Notes under the pieces: generated by a model | Seen by the model: the letters and a program-made list of their open reading frames with translations, nothing else | Told to the model about the DNA's origin: nothing | The model's database searches: none | From: Oscillospiraceae bacterium | Lineage (GTDB): Bacteria; Bacillota; Clostridia; Oscillospirales; Acutalibacteraceae | NCBI GenBank assembly: GCA_015066205.1 | Contig: SVOV01000002.1 | Location: 61,205-125,204 of the forward strand | Direction of reading: 5' to 3' | DNA: 64,000 nucleotides | Position numbers and translations under genes: made by a program | In this document: one piece after another, positions 9,871 through 19,049 of the stretch | Layout of the letters: each line of letters starts with the position of its first letter | Position numbering within the stretch: position 1 is the first letter of the stretch

Positions 9871-11343
9871 TCACTTACATTCCGACATAAAACGGCCTAT
9901 CTCTTCCTTACGCTGTTTCATATCAGAAAAGCGGGAGATATATTCATAAGGATATTTATAGTTATATACCCTTTCAAGCTTCTCGCTGTAAGGGTCCTTG
10001 AGCTTTGTGACGGCAGAAGCGCCAACCGCTAAAACAGTATGTATTTCTTCCATCATAAATATATTGTAAAGGCAGGGCTTGTTATCCTTGCACCAGCCTG
10101 TGTTTTCAAGATTACCTATGGACTTGCTTTGTCTGTACATATAATAAGGCCTGTAGCCGCTTTCATAGAGCCTTTTATTTGCGTAATCCACCATTTTTTC
10201 TGTTTCACGGCATATTCCGGCAGTTTCGTTCTCCGTCACTATTTCAGCGCTTCTTTTAAGAGAAAGGGTATGCACCGTGATGTTTTCGGGAGATAGGGCT
10301 ATTGCCCTTTCAATGCTGTCCGAAAAGCCCTCAAAGCTGTCTGTGGGAAGACCTGCAATAAGATCGGTATTTATATTATCAAAGCCTAAGTCTCTTGCAA
10401 GATGAAACTTTTCCTCGGTATCTTTTGCAGTATGGGGTCTTCCGATAGCCTTCAGCACGGAATCGGAAAAGGTCTGGGGATTTATACTGATTCGAGTAAC
10501 TCCCGCCTTTTTCAGGGCGAGAAGCTTTTTTTCGTCAATGGTATCGGGTCTTCCCGCTTCAACGGTGAATTCCCTGACATTATCCATATCGAAGCTCTCT
10601 TTCAGAGCATCGGTTATTTTTGTAAGCTCTTCAGCCGAAAATGAGGTGGGCGTACCGCCGCCTATATATACGGTCTCAAGCTTCAGGCTCTGCGCTTTTG
10701 CTTTTTCGGCTGTAAGCTTTATTTCCGCACAGAGCCTTTCCACATATTCGGGAATAAGCTTTGCGGCGCTTTTTACGGAATGGGAAACAAAGGAGCAATA
10801 AGAGCATCTCGTGGGACAGAATGGAATTGAAACATAAAGAGAAAAGGAATTTTCCCCCGAAAGGCTGATACAGGTGTTTTCAAAGGCGGCAACATCAGAG
10901 GCAAGAAGAGTTTTTTCCTCGCTTACCTCAAAAAACTCACGGAAATATTCCTCGGCAAAGGACGCTCCGTTTTCGTTCATATATTTTCTCATAAGCTTTG
11001 CGGGGCGTATTCCCGTAAGAATTCCCCAAGGGGGTATGATACCCGTAAGCTTCTTTAATACCTTTACCATCGCCTTTGCGAGAAGTCTTTCCCTTAAGGA
11101 GTCGCCCTCACATTGAAACGGCGGCACATAAAAGCTGTAAGAAGCCTCTTTTCCGTCAAGACAGGCTCTGCAGGAAAAATGAACAGCGTCGTCAGCTTCT
11201 TTAATTTCCGTAATTACGGTTCTTCTGTCGGCGGGGATTTCCTCCTCACCTGTGACAAAAGCCATCTTATCCGCAGGAAAAAACAGCCTGCAGATCTTTT
11301 CACATTCATATCTATAGGTGTGATTAATTGCCGAAATTACCAT
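9871..11343 (-). CDS. hemZ: Coproporphyrinogen dehydrogenase HemZ-type radical SAM protein
   Basis: A 490-residue radical SAM enzyme. The [4Fe-4S] cluster motif CPTRCSYC gives ligands Cys176, Cys180 and Cys183, followed by the SAM-binding YIGGGTPTS and the HemN-like TVEAGRPDT and SINPQTFSD segments. An N-terminal domain of about 170 residues, including PPWGILTGIRPAKL, is diagnostic for HemZ over HemN/HemW. It is annotated as oxygen-independent coproporphyrinogen III oxidase, although the family activity in anaerobes is uncertain. GAGGG precedes its ATG, which lies inside the 3' end of the MBL gene (20-nt overlap). Confidence 0.93.
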   Translation of the reverse strand: MVISAINHTYRYECEKICRLFFPADKMAFVTGEEEIPADRRTVITEIKEADDAVHFSCRACLDGKEASYSFYVPPFQCEGDSLRERLLAKAMVKVLKKLTGIIPPWGILTGIRPAKLMRKYMNENGASFAEEYFREFFEVSEEKTLLASDVAAFENTCISLSGENSFSLYVSIPFCPTRCSYCSFVSHSVKSAAKLIPEYVERLCAEIKLTAEKAKAQSLKLETVYIGGGTPTSFSAEELTKITDALKESFDMDNVREFTVEAGRPDTIDEKKLLALKKAGVTRISINPQTFSDSVLKAIGRPHTAKDTEEKFHLARDLGFDNINTDLIAGLPTDSFEGFSDSIERAIALSPENITVHTLSLKRSAEIVTENETAGICRETEKMVDYANKRLYESGYRPYYMYRQSKSIGNLENTGWCKDNKPCLYNIFMMEEIHTVLAVGASAVTKLKDPYSEKLERVYNYKYPYEYISRFSDMKQRKEEIGRFMSECK

Positions 11344-11971
11344 TTGCCCTCAAATATCTGTTGTTTCTTTTTTCATAGGAAAGTGTGGTCTCTTCTCCGT
11401 GGCCGGGGAAAATATCATATTCGCCCTCGATCTGTCCGATCTCACGAAGGGATCTGAAAAGTGTTTTTGTACTGCCTCCGGGAAGATCTGTTCTGCCCAT
11501 TGACATTCTAAAAAGGGTGTCGCCCGAGAATATTTTATCCTCTGTCATAAATATAACGCTTCCCCTTGTGTGTCCCGGAGTGTGCTTTACGGTGATTTTT
11601 GTTTCTCCGAGGAAAATTTCGTCACCGTCGGAAAAGGTCTTATAATCATCGGTTTCAGTCTGAGTGTAGTCAGCCACGGCAGAGCAAAGAGAATGATCGG
11701 CACTTTCGAGGCACAAAGCATCCTCCCCGTGAATAAGTATATCACCGCCGTACATCTTTTTCAGAGGAACAACTCCGCAGATGTGGTCAAAATGGCCGTG
11801 GGTGAGAAGAATATATTTAAGCTCCCTGACATCATTTTTACGAAGAAATGCACCGAAAGCAGGGTCATATTCACCGATGTCAATGACCGCGCTCTCCCCC
11901 GACAAGGTATCTGTAAGAAGATATGTATTTACGGCATAAGCACCTGTCTGTATTATATCAACCTTTAACAT
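11324..11971 (-). CDS. MBL-fold metallohydrolase (glyoxalase II-like)
   Basis: A metallo-beta-lactamase-fold hydrolase, 215 residues from ATG 11971, which has AAGAGGTG seven nt upstream; a longer reading from 12010 would run into dtd. The metal site motif THGHFDH is at residues 57-63, with later ligands in HTPGHTRGS and FSGDTLF and the C-terminal FPGHGEET. This is the YqgX/hydroxyacylglutathione-hydrolase-like group common next to relA and hemZ in Clostridia. The physiological substrate is unknown. Confidence 0.92.
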   Translation of the reverse strand: MLKVDIIQTGAYAVNTYLLTDTLSGESAVIDIGEYDPAFGAFLRKNDVRELKYILLTHGHFDHICGVVPLKKMYGGDILIHGEDALCLESADHSLCSAVADYTQTETDDYKTFSDGDEIFLGETKITVKHTPGHTRGSVIFMTEDKIFSGDTLFRMSMGRTDLPGGSTKTLFRSLREIGQIEGEYDIFPGHGEETTLSYEKRNNRYLRANGNFGN

Positions 11972-11981
11972 AAAGCACCTC

Positions 11982-12440
11982 TTATTTCTTTGTCCAGATA
12001 TCTGTATCAAAAATTATTGTTACGGGGCCGTCATTTATGAGGCTTACCTTCATATCGGCTGCAAAAATGCCCTTTTCCACTGTTTTTACGCCCTCGGACA
12101 GAAGATATCCGTTGAATTTCTCATACAGTTCATTTGCCGCATCGGGAGCGGCAGAGGGAGTAAAGGAGGGACGGTTTCCCTTTTTTACATCTGCACAGAG
12201 TGTAAACTGCGAAACACTTAAGACAGAGCCTCCGACATCCAGCACCGACAGATTCATTTTCTCGTTTTCATCCTCGAAAATTCTCATCTTGGAAATTTTA
12301 GAAGCCATAAGGGCGGCTTCCCTTTCGGTGTCGCCCTCCATAACTCCGAGAAGAACAAGAAGTCCCTTTTCAATTTTGCCGACGGTTTTTCCGTCTACTC
12401 TGACATCAGCACCGAGGACTCTCTGAATTACTGCCTTCAT
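11982..12440 (-). CDS. dtd: D-aminoacyl-tRNA deacylase
   Basis: A 152-residue enzyme that removes D-amino acids (and glycine mischarged on tRNA-Ala) from tRNA. Both signature motifs are present: SVSQFTL at about residues 76-82 and the NDGPVT loop near 137-142, which supplies the cross-subunit Gly-cisPro. The length is normal. Its ATG overlaps the stop of the PspC-like gene (ATGA), and relA lies two genes upstream, a common Firmicute pairing. Confidence 0.97.
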   Translation of the reverse strand: MKAVIQRVLGADVRVDGKTVGKIEKGLLVLLGVMEGDTEREAALMASKISKMRIFEDENEKMNLSVLDVGGSVLSVSQFTLCADVKKGNRPSFTPSAAPDAANELYEKFNGYLLSEGVKTVEKGIFAADMKVSLINDGPVTIIFDTDIWTKK

Positions 12441-12682
12441 CTGTTCTGATTATCGTAGGGGTTGTTCTGATTATTTACATCGCTGTAGGGTGTATAGCCG
12501 GGATTTTCGGGTATAATGAGAGCCGCAATAATATAAAGCCAGATGCTAAGACCCGCAAAAATTGTAAGAAGCACCCAGGCAAGTCTTATGAGTGTTGAAT
12601 CCACATCAAAGTATTCTGCAATACCGCCGCATACGCCTGCGAGCTTCTTGTCTGTTGTTGAACGGTAAAGTTTCTTTTTCAT
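12437..12682 (-). CDS. PspC domain protein
   Basis: An 81-residue membrane protein with the PspC domain: [32 protein letters not shown] followed by one or two hydrophobic segments ([25 protein letters not shown]) and a short Asn-rich tail. PspC domains take part in envelope-stress signalling, but small stand-alone versions like this have no firm role. It is translationally coupled to dtd by a 4-nt overlap. Confidence 0.92.
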   Translation of the reverse strand: MKKKLYRSTTDKKLAGVCGGIAEYFDVDSTLIRLAWVLLTIFAGLSIWLYIIAALIIPENPGYTPYSDVNNQNNPYDNQNR

Positions 12683-12701
12683 TTTTATTTCTCCTTTTAT
12701 T

Positions 12702-14891
12702 TTATATATCTGAACCCGAGCGGTCTACGCTTAAGACCCCTGAAAGCTTTCCGAGGCGAAGCATTACCGATTTAAGGTGTTCGACACTGTTTGCCGCAAT
12801 GGTGAGATTCACTAAAAGTCTTCCGTCCTTCGTGCCTCTCGTGTTGATGGACTGAACGGTTACATGAATCGCATTGAGGGCCATAAAGATGTCATTCATA
12901 ATGGTTTTACCCGATAGACAAGTAAGAAGCATTGAGGCGGAGAAATCCGCTTTTACCGTGGAGTTCCAGTAAACTCTTATCCAACGGTGTGCTTCAGCCG
13001 TATTATATGTGTCCTCGGGCACATTGGGACAGTCGCGTTTATGAACGGAAACACCGTGTCCTCTTGTTATAAAGCCTATAATATCGTCACCCGGAATGGG
13101 ATTACAGCAACGGGAAAGCTTGATAAGACAGTTTGATATGCCGTCCACAACAACGCCCTCACTGCTGACGGTCTTTGCCTGCTTGTATTTGACGGCGGCG
13201 TCGTTCATGGTCTTGACTATCTTATTATATTCGTCCTTTATCATAGGCATCAGCTTTGAAAGGACTATTCCGCCGTAGCCGAGAGCCGCATAAAAATCAT
13301 CCGTCGTGGCAAGCTTCTGCTTCTCTATGATAATAAGAAGAAGCTGTTCGTTCTGCTCATCCGTAAGATGCATATTGTTTCGTCTGAGCTGTGCTTCATA
13401 TAAAGCCTTGCCCTCGATGATATTTTCATCACGGCGCTCTCTTTTGAACCAGGTTCTTATCTTTGTTCTTGCTTCATTGGTGGTAACGATATTGAGCCAG
13501 TCTCTCGAGGGGCCCTTACCCGGCTGTGAGGATGTGAGAACCTCTACTATCTCACCTGTTTTTACAACATAGTTCAGCTGAACTATACGCTTATCTACCT
13601 TGGCACCCGTCATTTTATTTCCGACAGCCGAATGGATAGCATAAGCAAAGTCTATTACGGTAGCTCCCACGGGAAGACAGATAACATCTCCCTTGGGGGT
13701 AAAGACATAGACCTCGTCGCTGACAAAATCGTGCTTTATGGTGTTGAGAATATCCGTGGCATCCCCTGTTTCGCTCTGTGCCTCAAGAAGATGCTTGACC
13801 CAGCCTATGCCCTTTTCAAGCTTTTTATCGGCATCCTTATCCTTATAGCCCAGCTTATATTTCCAATGGGCGGCAATACCGTATTCAGCCGTTTTGTGCA
13901 TTTCCTCGGTTCTTATCTGAACCTCAAAGGGAATTCCCTCCTTGCCGATAAGAGTCGTATGAAGCGACTGATACATATTGGGCTTGGGGGTTGAGATATA
14001 GTCCTTGAAGCGTCCCTGAATGGGCTTATACATATCGTGGATAACGCCAAGACAGTTATAGCAGTCACCCACGGTATCAACAATGATTCTTACGGCATAA
14101 ATATCGTAGATCTCTTCAAAGGACTTGCCCTGCATATACATTTTTCTGTATATACCGTGAACGGATTTTATTCGGCCCTGAACCACCGCATCGGAAACGA
14201 CGGTTTTGATCCTTACGGCAATTTTTTCCTTGATATTATCAAGGAATTCCTTCCTCAGCGGTTCCTGATCGGCGAGAGCCTCCTCAATTTCACTGTACGC
14301 AATAGGGTCAAGGTAGCTTATGGCAAGATCCTCAAGCTCCTCCTTTACGGGACGGATACCGAGTCTGTGGGCAATGGGAGCATATATTTCTATGGTCTCC
14401 TTTGCCGTGTCACGGCGTTTCTGCTCGGGCACATATTTGAGAGTACGCATATTGTGAAGACGGTCTGCAAGCTTTATGATAATAACTCTTATGTCCTCAC
14501 TCATTGCAAGAAGAAGCTTTCTGAGGTTTTCTGCCTGCTGTTCTTCCTTTCCCTGAAGCGGAACCTTACCGAGCTTTGTGACACCGTCAACAAGAAGCTG
14601 AACATCTGCACCGAAAAGGCGTCTTACCTCTTCGCTCGTAACGGGGGTATCTTCAACAACATCGTGAAGAAGCGCCGCCACAACGCTCTGGCAATCCATA
14701 CCGAAGCCGATAAGTATCTTTGCTACGGAAATGGGGTGGATTATATAGGGCTCTCCTGATTTCCTCAGCTGCTCACCGTGAGAATTCAGGGCAAACTCAT
14801 ATGCCTTATTGATAATGGCGGCTTCCTCCTCGGAAAACGCAGGGCGGACGGCAGAAATCAGTTCAGAATAATATTTTTCGACTATTTCCAT
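12702..14891 (-). CDS. relA: Bifunctional (p)ppGpp synthetase/hydrolase
   Basis: A 729-residue long RSH enzyme of the stringent response. In order: HD hydrolase domain ([20 protein letters not shown]), synthetase domain ([33 protein letters not shown]), TGS domain ([28 protein letters not shown]), a zinc/RIS region ([29 protein letters not shown]) and a C-terminal ACT domain. Both the HD and the synthetase residues look intact, so both activities are expected. GGAGG lies about 10 nt before the ATG. recJ is immediately upstream; the apt gene often found between recJ and relA is absent. Confidence 0.97.
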   Translation of the reverse strand: MEIVEKYYSELISAVRPAFSEEEAAIINKAYEFALNSHGEQLRKSGEPYIIHPISVAKILIGFGMDCQSVVAALLHDVVEDTPVTSEEVRRLFGADVQLLVDGVTKLGKVPLQGKEEQQAENLRKLLLAMSEDIRVIIIKLADRLHNMRTLKYVPEQKRRDTAKETIEIYAPIAHRLGIRPVKEELEDLAISYLDPIAYSEIEEALADQEPLRKEFLDNIKEKIAVRIKTVVSDAVVQGRIKSVHGIYRKMYMQGKSFEEIYDIYAVRIIVDTVGDCYNCLGVIHDMYKPIQGRFKDYISTPKPNMYQSLHTTLIGKEGIPFEVQIRTEEMHKTAEYGIAAHWKYKLGYKDKDADKKLEKGIGWVKHLLEAQSETGDATDILNTIKHDFVSDEVYVFTPKGDVICLPVGATVIDFAYAIHSAVGNKMTGAKVDKRIVQLNYVVKTGEIVEVLTSSQPGKGPSRDWLNIVTTNEARTKIRTWFKRERRDENIIEGKALYEAQLRRNNMHLTDEQNEQLLLIIIEKQKLATTDDFYAALGYGGIVLSKLMPMIKDEYNKIVKTMNDAAVKYKQAKTVSSEGVVVDGISNCLIKLSRCCNPIPGDDIIGFITRGHGVSVHKRDCPNVPEDTYNTAEAHRWIRVYWNSTVKADFSASMLLTCLSGKTIMNDIFMALNAIHVTVQSINTRGTKDGRLLVNLTIAANSVEHLKSVMLRLGKLSGVLSVDRSGSDI

Positions 14892-14917
14892 ATTACATCT
14901 GCCTCCTTAATAATTTA

Positions 14918-16951
14918 TCAGAATATATAACCGAGAGCTTTAAGTATCCCGGAGTTTCTCAGATCTGCTTTGCCCGAAAAATCGGAAAGGCTGTAAGCTC
15001 CTTCCTTATTTACGAGAAGTCCGACCTCGGTGAGTGCATCAAGACACACACATACAGCACCCGCCTTTTCATAGGGCAATGCCGCCCTCATACAGAGTAT
15101 CTCTGCACTGTGGCACCACTTTTTTTCCTGTCGTATGAATTTATAGACCTGAGAGAGGAAGCTTCTGTCGGGACAAAGAAGCTGTCTTTCATCCTCTTGC
15201 AGCCTTTCACCTCTGAGATTTTTTCTGTAAAGGCTGAGCGACAAGAACATTTTTCTGTCATCCTCACCCTCGGGTCTTATATCCTTTATCTGCACAGAGG
15301 GTCTTATTTCTCCTCTGAATTCATTTTTTTCAATTTTTACCGCAATATCGACCCTGTCACCCGCTTTATATGGGAAGGAATCAAGAGGCTGACCGAAATA
15401 TACGGCAGAAAAGCTCTGTTTATCCTTTCTGAAGCTAAGGCGCATATGCTTATCTCCGCCGATGCTTTTTGCGGAAACTATTTCAGCACCGAAAAGACCG
15501 AACATGGGAGAGGGATTTTCCGCTCCGTAGGGCTCAAGACATTCTATTGATTCGAGAATATCCGTTCCCAGTGCCGCGGGATTAAGTCTTATGTCGATAT
15601 CAAGCGACGGATAAAAGGGCGGAAGAGTACCGGCATAAAAATTTATTTTTTCTCTGAAGGAGGCTATTTTTTCTTCACTTACGGAAAAGCCCGCCGCAAG
15701 CGTGTGTCCGCCGAACTGAATAAGCTCATCACTGCAGAATGAAAGTGCCTCATAGAGAGAAAAGCCGTCTATACTTCGTCCCGAGCCTCTTGCAGTACCG
15801 TCATCCCCGACAGAAATGACAAAGGCGGGTCTGCCGTATTTTTCAACAAGACGGGAGGCGGCAATACCTATAACACCGGGGTGCCAGCCCTTACCTGCGG
15901 CTACAAGCACCGCATCATTTCTGAAAGAGGGGTTTTCATCAAAATATTCTTCAATTTCCTTTGATATGCCCGCTTCAACATTCTGACGCTGAGTATTGAA
16001 GGAACTCATAAGAGAAACAAGCTGCTGAGCCTCATCCTCATCCTCCGTGAGAAGAAGCTTCAGAGCGGTATCGGCACTTCCTATTCTTCCTGCGGCATTT
16101 ATTCTCGGAGCAATACCGAAGGCAACATCGGAAGCCCCTATTTCACCCTTTATCCCCACATTTTCAATAAGCTTTATAATGCCGGGACGCTGTGAATAAC
16201 CGATAAGCTCAAGTCCCTTTGCTACTATGATACGGTTTTCCCCCGTAAGAGGAACGATATCCGCAATAGTACCGATGGCGGCAAGATCTCCGAGATCGGA
16301 GAACACACAGTCATAATCGCCGTCATCGAGAGCGGCGGCAAGCTTAAGTGCAACACCCACACCCGCAAGATTCTCTTCGGGTGAGCTGTCATCCGCCCTG
16401 TGAGGATTTATAACGGCAAAGGCGGGGGGAAGAGCATCTCCCGCCTGATGATGGTCGGTAACGATGAAATCAATACCGTTTTCAGCGAAAAGCTGCGCCT
16501 CCTCAAAGGAAGCAATACCGTTATCCACTGTAATTACCAGATCAAATCCTGATTCACATATTTCTCTTGCAACTGCGGGAGAAAGGCCGTAACCCTCATT
16601 GAGTCTTGAGGGTATTCTGCTTGAAACATCCGCCCCCACTGCCTCAAGATAGGATGTGAGAAGGGCTGTTGCCGTAACTCCGTCAGCGTCATAGTCACCG
16701 TAAACCAGTATTCTTTCGCCGTTTTCAACAGCTTCTTTTATTCTGTTTACTGCCTTTTCCATATCCTTGAGAAGAAAAGGCGAGGAAAGCTCCTTTTCGG
16801 CAGAGGAAACAAACTCAAGAACCTCCTCTGCTGTTTTTATGCCCCTTGACTGTAAAAGCAGAACTGCAAGATCGTCAACCCCTGTTTTAAGGGCAAGAGC
16901 TGCAGCGGCATTCTTGTCATAGGTGCTTATATTCCAAACCTTGCGGCCCAA
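14918..16951 (-). CDS. recJ: Single-stranded-DNA-specific exonuclease RecJ
   Basis: A 5'-3' ssDNA exonuclease of the DHH family used in recombination and mismatch or base-excision repair. Motifs: YGDYDADGVTA, VTDHHQAG (the DHH), GVGVALKLA, and DHHA1 residues GGHTLAAGFS with the GRSIDG stretch. It has a C-terminal extension of about 100 residues beyond the OB domain, which is common in clostridial RecJ. An ATG at 16969 is in frame, but the only GGAGG lies just inside it; this places the likely start at TTG 16951, nine nt after that site. It heads the operon, with an excellent promoter at 17002-17030. Confidence 0.94.
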   Translation of the reverse strand: MGRKVWNISTYDKNAAAALALKTGVDDLAVLLLQSRGIKTAEEVLEFVSSAEKELSSPFLLKDMEKAVNRIKEAVENGERILVYGDYDADGVTATALLTSYLEAVGADVSSRIPSRLNEGYGLSPAVAREICESGFDLVITVDNGIASFEEAQLFAENGIDFIVTDHHQAGDALPPAFAVINPHRADDSSPEENLAGVGVALKLAAALDDGDYDCVFSDLGDLAAIGTIADIVPLTGENRIIVAKGLELIGYSQRPGIIKLIENVGIKGEIGASDVAFGIAPRINAAGRIGSADTALKLLLTEDEDEAQQLVSLMSSFNTQRQNVEAGISKEIEEYFDENPSFRNDAVLVAAGKGWHPGVIGIAASRLVEKYGRPAFVISVGDDGTARGSGRSIDGFSLYEALSFCSDELIQFGGHTLAAGFSVSEEKIASFREKINFYAGTLPPFYPSLDIDIRLNPAALGTDILESIECLEPYGAENPSPMFGLFGAEIVSAKSIGGDKHMRLSFRKDKQSFSAVYFGQPLDSFPYKAGDRVDIAVKIEKNEFRGEIRPSVQIKDIRPEGEDDRKMFLSLSLYRKNLRGERLQEDERQLLCPDRSFLSQVYKFIRQEKKWCHSAEILCMRAALPYEKAGAVCVCLDALTEVGLLVNKEGAYSLSDFSGKADLRNSGILKALGYIF

Positions 16952-17001
16952 AGCGCAAAACCTCCGCATTTTTAATTAAGCAATTAAATTATTATCATTG
17001 A

Positions 17002-17030
17002 ATTATAACATATATTTATATATTTATCAA
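17002..17030 (-). promoter_or_regulatory. Sigma-A promoter of the recJ-relA-...-hup operon
   Basis: On the minus strand TTGATA (17025-17030), 17-bp spacer, TATAAT (17002-17007), with an extended TGT just before the -10. It lies about 50 nt upstream of the recJ start. Confidence 0.88.
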
Positions 17031-17106
17031 TAAAAATTAATAAATTAAAGACCTTTAGGGGAATAAAATCCTGACGGCACACATTCCGAAGCTCTGCGTA
17101 TAATGA

Positions 17107-17144
17107 ATTGCGGAGGATATCCGCAATCTTCCTGAAAAAGGAGG
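17107..17144 (+). promoter_or_regulatory. Structured leader of the collagen-like gene
   Basis: A possible -10 TATAAT at 17099-17104 is followed by a hairpin (ATTGCGGA 17107-17114 with TCCGCAAT 17120-17127). Directly after it, CTTCCT (17128-17133) can pair with the ribosome binding site AGGAGG (17139-17144) around a GAAAA loop, so translation may be controlled by hiding the site. I see no clear sigma-A -35 element, and an alternative sigma factor is possible. Confidence 0.5.
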
Positions 17145-17150
17145 TAAAGT

Positions 17151-17621
17151 ATGGCAAAAAGAAGCTGTTTTTACGGTCAGAGCAATGACTGCGGTGACAA
17201 TATGAACATCTACAGAGAGTCTTCAGGTTGCAGCTGCTGCTGTCCTCCCGTATTTCCGCCTGTTCCTCCCCTGCCCCCTGTTGAAACAGGCCCTACAGGC
17301 CCCACAGGCCCCACAGGCCCTCAGGGTGCAACAGGGCCTACAGGTCCTCAGGGCATACAGGGTATTCAGGGCGTTCAGGGTATTCCCGGCGTTCCCGGTG
17401 CAACAGGTCCTCAGGGTATTCAGGGACTTACGGGCGCTGCGGGAGCTACAGGACCTCAGGGTCCTCAGGGCCCTCAGGGTGTCATAGGCCCTGCGGGCGC
17501 TGACGGTGTGACACCTACATTCACAATAGGAACTGTTACAAGTGACACAACACCTTCCGTCACTATAACAGGAACACCGCCCGACTATGTGCTGAACTTT
17601 GTTCTTCCCATTTCACCTTAA
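17151..17621 (+). CDS. Collagen-like repeat surface protein
   Basis: A 156-residue protein. Residues 1-46 hold a Cys-rich head (GCSCCCPP) and Pro-rich stretch; residues 47-120 are uninterrupted Gly-X-Y triplets ([24 protein letters not shown]), a collagen triple helix; the last 35 residues ([18 protein letters not shown]...YVLNFVLP) match the short C-terminal domain often found after collagen repeats in Firmicutes. There is no signal peptide, as in BclA-type exosporium filaments. The ribosome binding site is AAAGGAGG. The following gene is a glycosyltransferase, and Thr in the repeats would be natural glycosylation sites, so a glycosylated spore-surface or cell-surface fibre is plausible. Confidence 0.93.
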   Translation: MAKRSCFYGQSNDCGDNMNIYRESSGCSCCCPPVFPPVPPLPPVETGPTGPTGPTGPQGATGPTGPQGIQGIQGVQGIPGVPGATGPQGIQGLTGAAGATGPQGPQGPQGVIGPAGADGVTPTFTIGTVTSDTTPSVTITGTPPDYVLNFVLPISP

Positions 17622-17630
17622 CCCATAAAA

Positions 17631-17656
17631 GGTATCCGTCCTTCGGGGCGGATACC
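17631..17656 (+). promoter_or_regulatory. UUCG-capped hairpin between collagen-like and glycosyltransferase genes
   Basis: Eleven pairs (one G-U) close a C(UUCG)G tetraloop, the most stable RNA loop type. No T run follows, so it is not a simple terminator. It ends 8 nt before the GGAGAT ribosome binding site of the next gene and may act as an RNA processing or stability barrier in the two-gene transcript. Confidence 0.7.
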
Positions 17657-17673
17657 GAGTACCATGGAGATCT

Positions 17674-18753
17674 ATGAAGATTTGTGTTTATGCTATAGCA
17701 AAAAATGAAGAAAAGTTTGCCCGCCGATGGGCTCAGTCAATGAGTGAAGCCGACGAGATAATCGTCCTTGATACGGGAAGCACCGACAAAACAGCAGAGA
17801 TACTGTCAGAGCTTCCTAAGGTCAGGGTATACACAGAAGCCATCTCGCCCTGGCGGTTTGATACGGCAAGAAACCGCTGTCTTGAAAAAGTGCCCGAGGA
17901 TGCGGATTACTGCATTTCAACTGATCTTGATGAGGTGTTCTCCGAGGGGTGGAGAGAAAAGCTTGAAAAAGTTCTGTCCCTTTCTCCCGATAAGGTGAGC
18001 TACCGTTATACCTGGTCATTCAATGAGGACGGAACGGAAAACACCGTTTTCAACATTGAAAAAATACATAAAAGGCACGGCTTCATATGGACTCATCCCG
18101 TTCACGAGGTGCTGACCTTTCAGGGTGAGGGCGTACCGAAAACGGTATTCTGCGAGGGGCTTCGGCTTTTCCACTACCCCGACAATAAAAAATCGAGGAG
18201 TCAGTATCTGCCTCTGCTTGAGCTGTCCGTAAAGGAAAAACCCGAGGATGACAGAAATATGCATTACCTCGGAAGAGAATATATGTTTTACGGAAGATAC
18301 CGTGAGGCTATCGATACACTTATAAAGCATCTGAGCCTTAAGACCGCCTTATGGAGGGATGAACGCTCAGCCTCAATGAGATATATTGCACGCTGCTATA
18401 AAGCACTGAATTTGCCTTCCGAAGCCGAAAACTGGCTTCTTCGTGCCTGCAGTGAAGCTCCGCATCTCAGAGAACCGCTGACGGATGCAGCCGTCTTTTT
18501 CTATGAACAAAAAAACTGGTACGGTGTTCTGTTTTTCTGCCTTAAGGCACTTGAGATAACCGAGAGGACCGATACCTATATCACGGATGCCTCTTCCTGG
18601 GGCGAAAAGCCTTATGACCTTTTATCCCTTGCCTTTTATCATACGGGCGATATTGAAAACGCCGTAAAATATGCCGAAAGGGCACTTGAAATATCCCCCG
18701 CCGACGAAAGAATAAGAGGAAATCTCGGATTTTTCAGAAGCTGTATGAAATGA
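17674..18753 (+). CDS. Family 2 glycosyltransferase with TPR tail
   Basis: A 359-residue GT-A glycosyltransferase. The N-terminus has the nucleotide-sugar fold (IVLDTGSTDKTAEIL at about residues 30-44) and the metal-binding STDLDEVF (D-x-D near residue 90), followed by TPR-like helical repeats to the C-terminus (YREAIDTLIKHL, AVKYAERALEISP). Such GT2-TPR proteins are often associated with glycosylation of collagen-like or spore-coat proteins. GGAG lies 6 nt before the ATG. It is probably cotranscribed with the collagen-like gene 52 nt upstream. The acceptor is inferred from context only. Confidence 0.9.
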   Translation: MKICVYAIAKNEEKFARRWAQSMSEADEIIVLDTGSTDKTAEILSELPKVRVYTEAISPWRFDTARNRCLEKVPEDADYCISTDLDEVFSEGWREKLEKVLSLSPDKVSYRYTWSFNEDGTENTVFNIEKIHKRHGFIWTHPVHEVLTFQGEGVPKTVFCEGLRLFHYPDNKKSRSQYLPLLELSVKEKPEDDRNMHYLGREYMFYGRYREAIDTLIKHLSLKTALWRDERSASMRYIARCYKALNLPSEAENWLLRACSEAPHLREPLTDAAVFFYEQKNWYGVLFFCLKALEITERTDTYITDASSWGEKPYDLLSLAFYHTGDIENAVKYAERALEISPADERIRGNLGFFRSCMK

Positions 18754-18803
18754 TATCTCACATCTTCACATATGCCGTAAAACATTAATTAAGAACAAAA
18801 AAA

Positions 18804-18842
18804 ATCTGCACTGCTTATAAACAGTGCAGATATATTTTTTTA
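18804..18842 (+). terminator. Terminator of the collagen/glycosyltransferase unit
   Basis: ATCTGCACTG (18804-18813) pairs with CAGTGCAGAT (18822-18831), followed by ATA and a T run; an A run on the other side makes it potentially bidirectional. Confidence 0.88.
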
Positions 18843-18847
18843 TATAT

Positions 18848-18950
18848 AGGAAATTGCTCGCATTGTGAGCAATTTGCATATATCAAGAAACACCTACAGC
18901 CCCCAAGATGGGGGTAGGGGGTTGACAAATCATAAGATTTTTTCTTATTA
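18848..18950. repeat. Intergenic repeat family 1, copy A
   Basis: A roughly 100-bp unit: palindrome AAATTGCTC-GCATTGT-GAGCAATTT (18851-18875), then AAACACCTACAGCCCCC, a CCCCCAAG...GGGGG hairpin, GGGGGTTGA, and TAAGATTTTTTCTTA. Copies B (18954), C (20681) and D (25736) share the same order of blocks. Copies A and D directly follow plus-strand terminators. Confidence 0.85.
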
Positions 18951-18953
18951 TAT

Positions 18954-19049
18954 TGGAAATTGCTCGCGTTGTGAGCAATTTAGCTTATAACAAAAAACAC
19001 CTTTTCGCCCCCAAGATTGGGGGCCGGGGGGTTGAATCAGAATGCTTTT
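18954..19049. repeat. Intergenic repeat family 1, copy B
   Basis: Tandem with copy A. Palindrome AAATTGCTC-GCGTTGT-GAGCAATTT at 18957-18981, then AACACC, CCCCCAAGATTGGGGG and GGGGGGTTGA. It ends flush with the stop codon of the symporter gene on the minus strand. Confidence 0.85.

Noticed and set aside
17281..17487. Second frame in the collagen-like gene
   Set aside because: The repeats produce open shadow frames; only the Gly-X-Y frame has a start, ribosome site and sensible domains.
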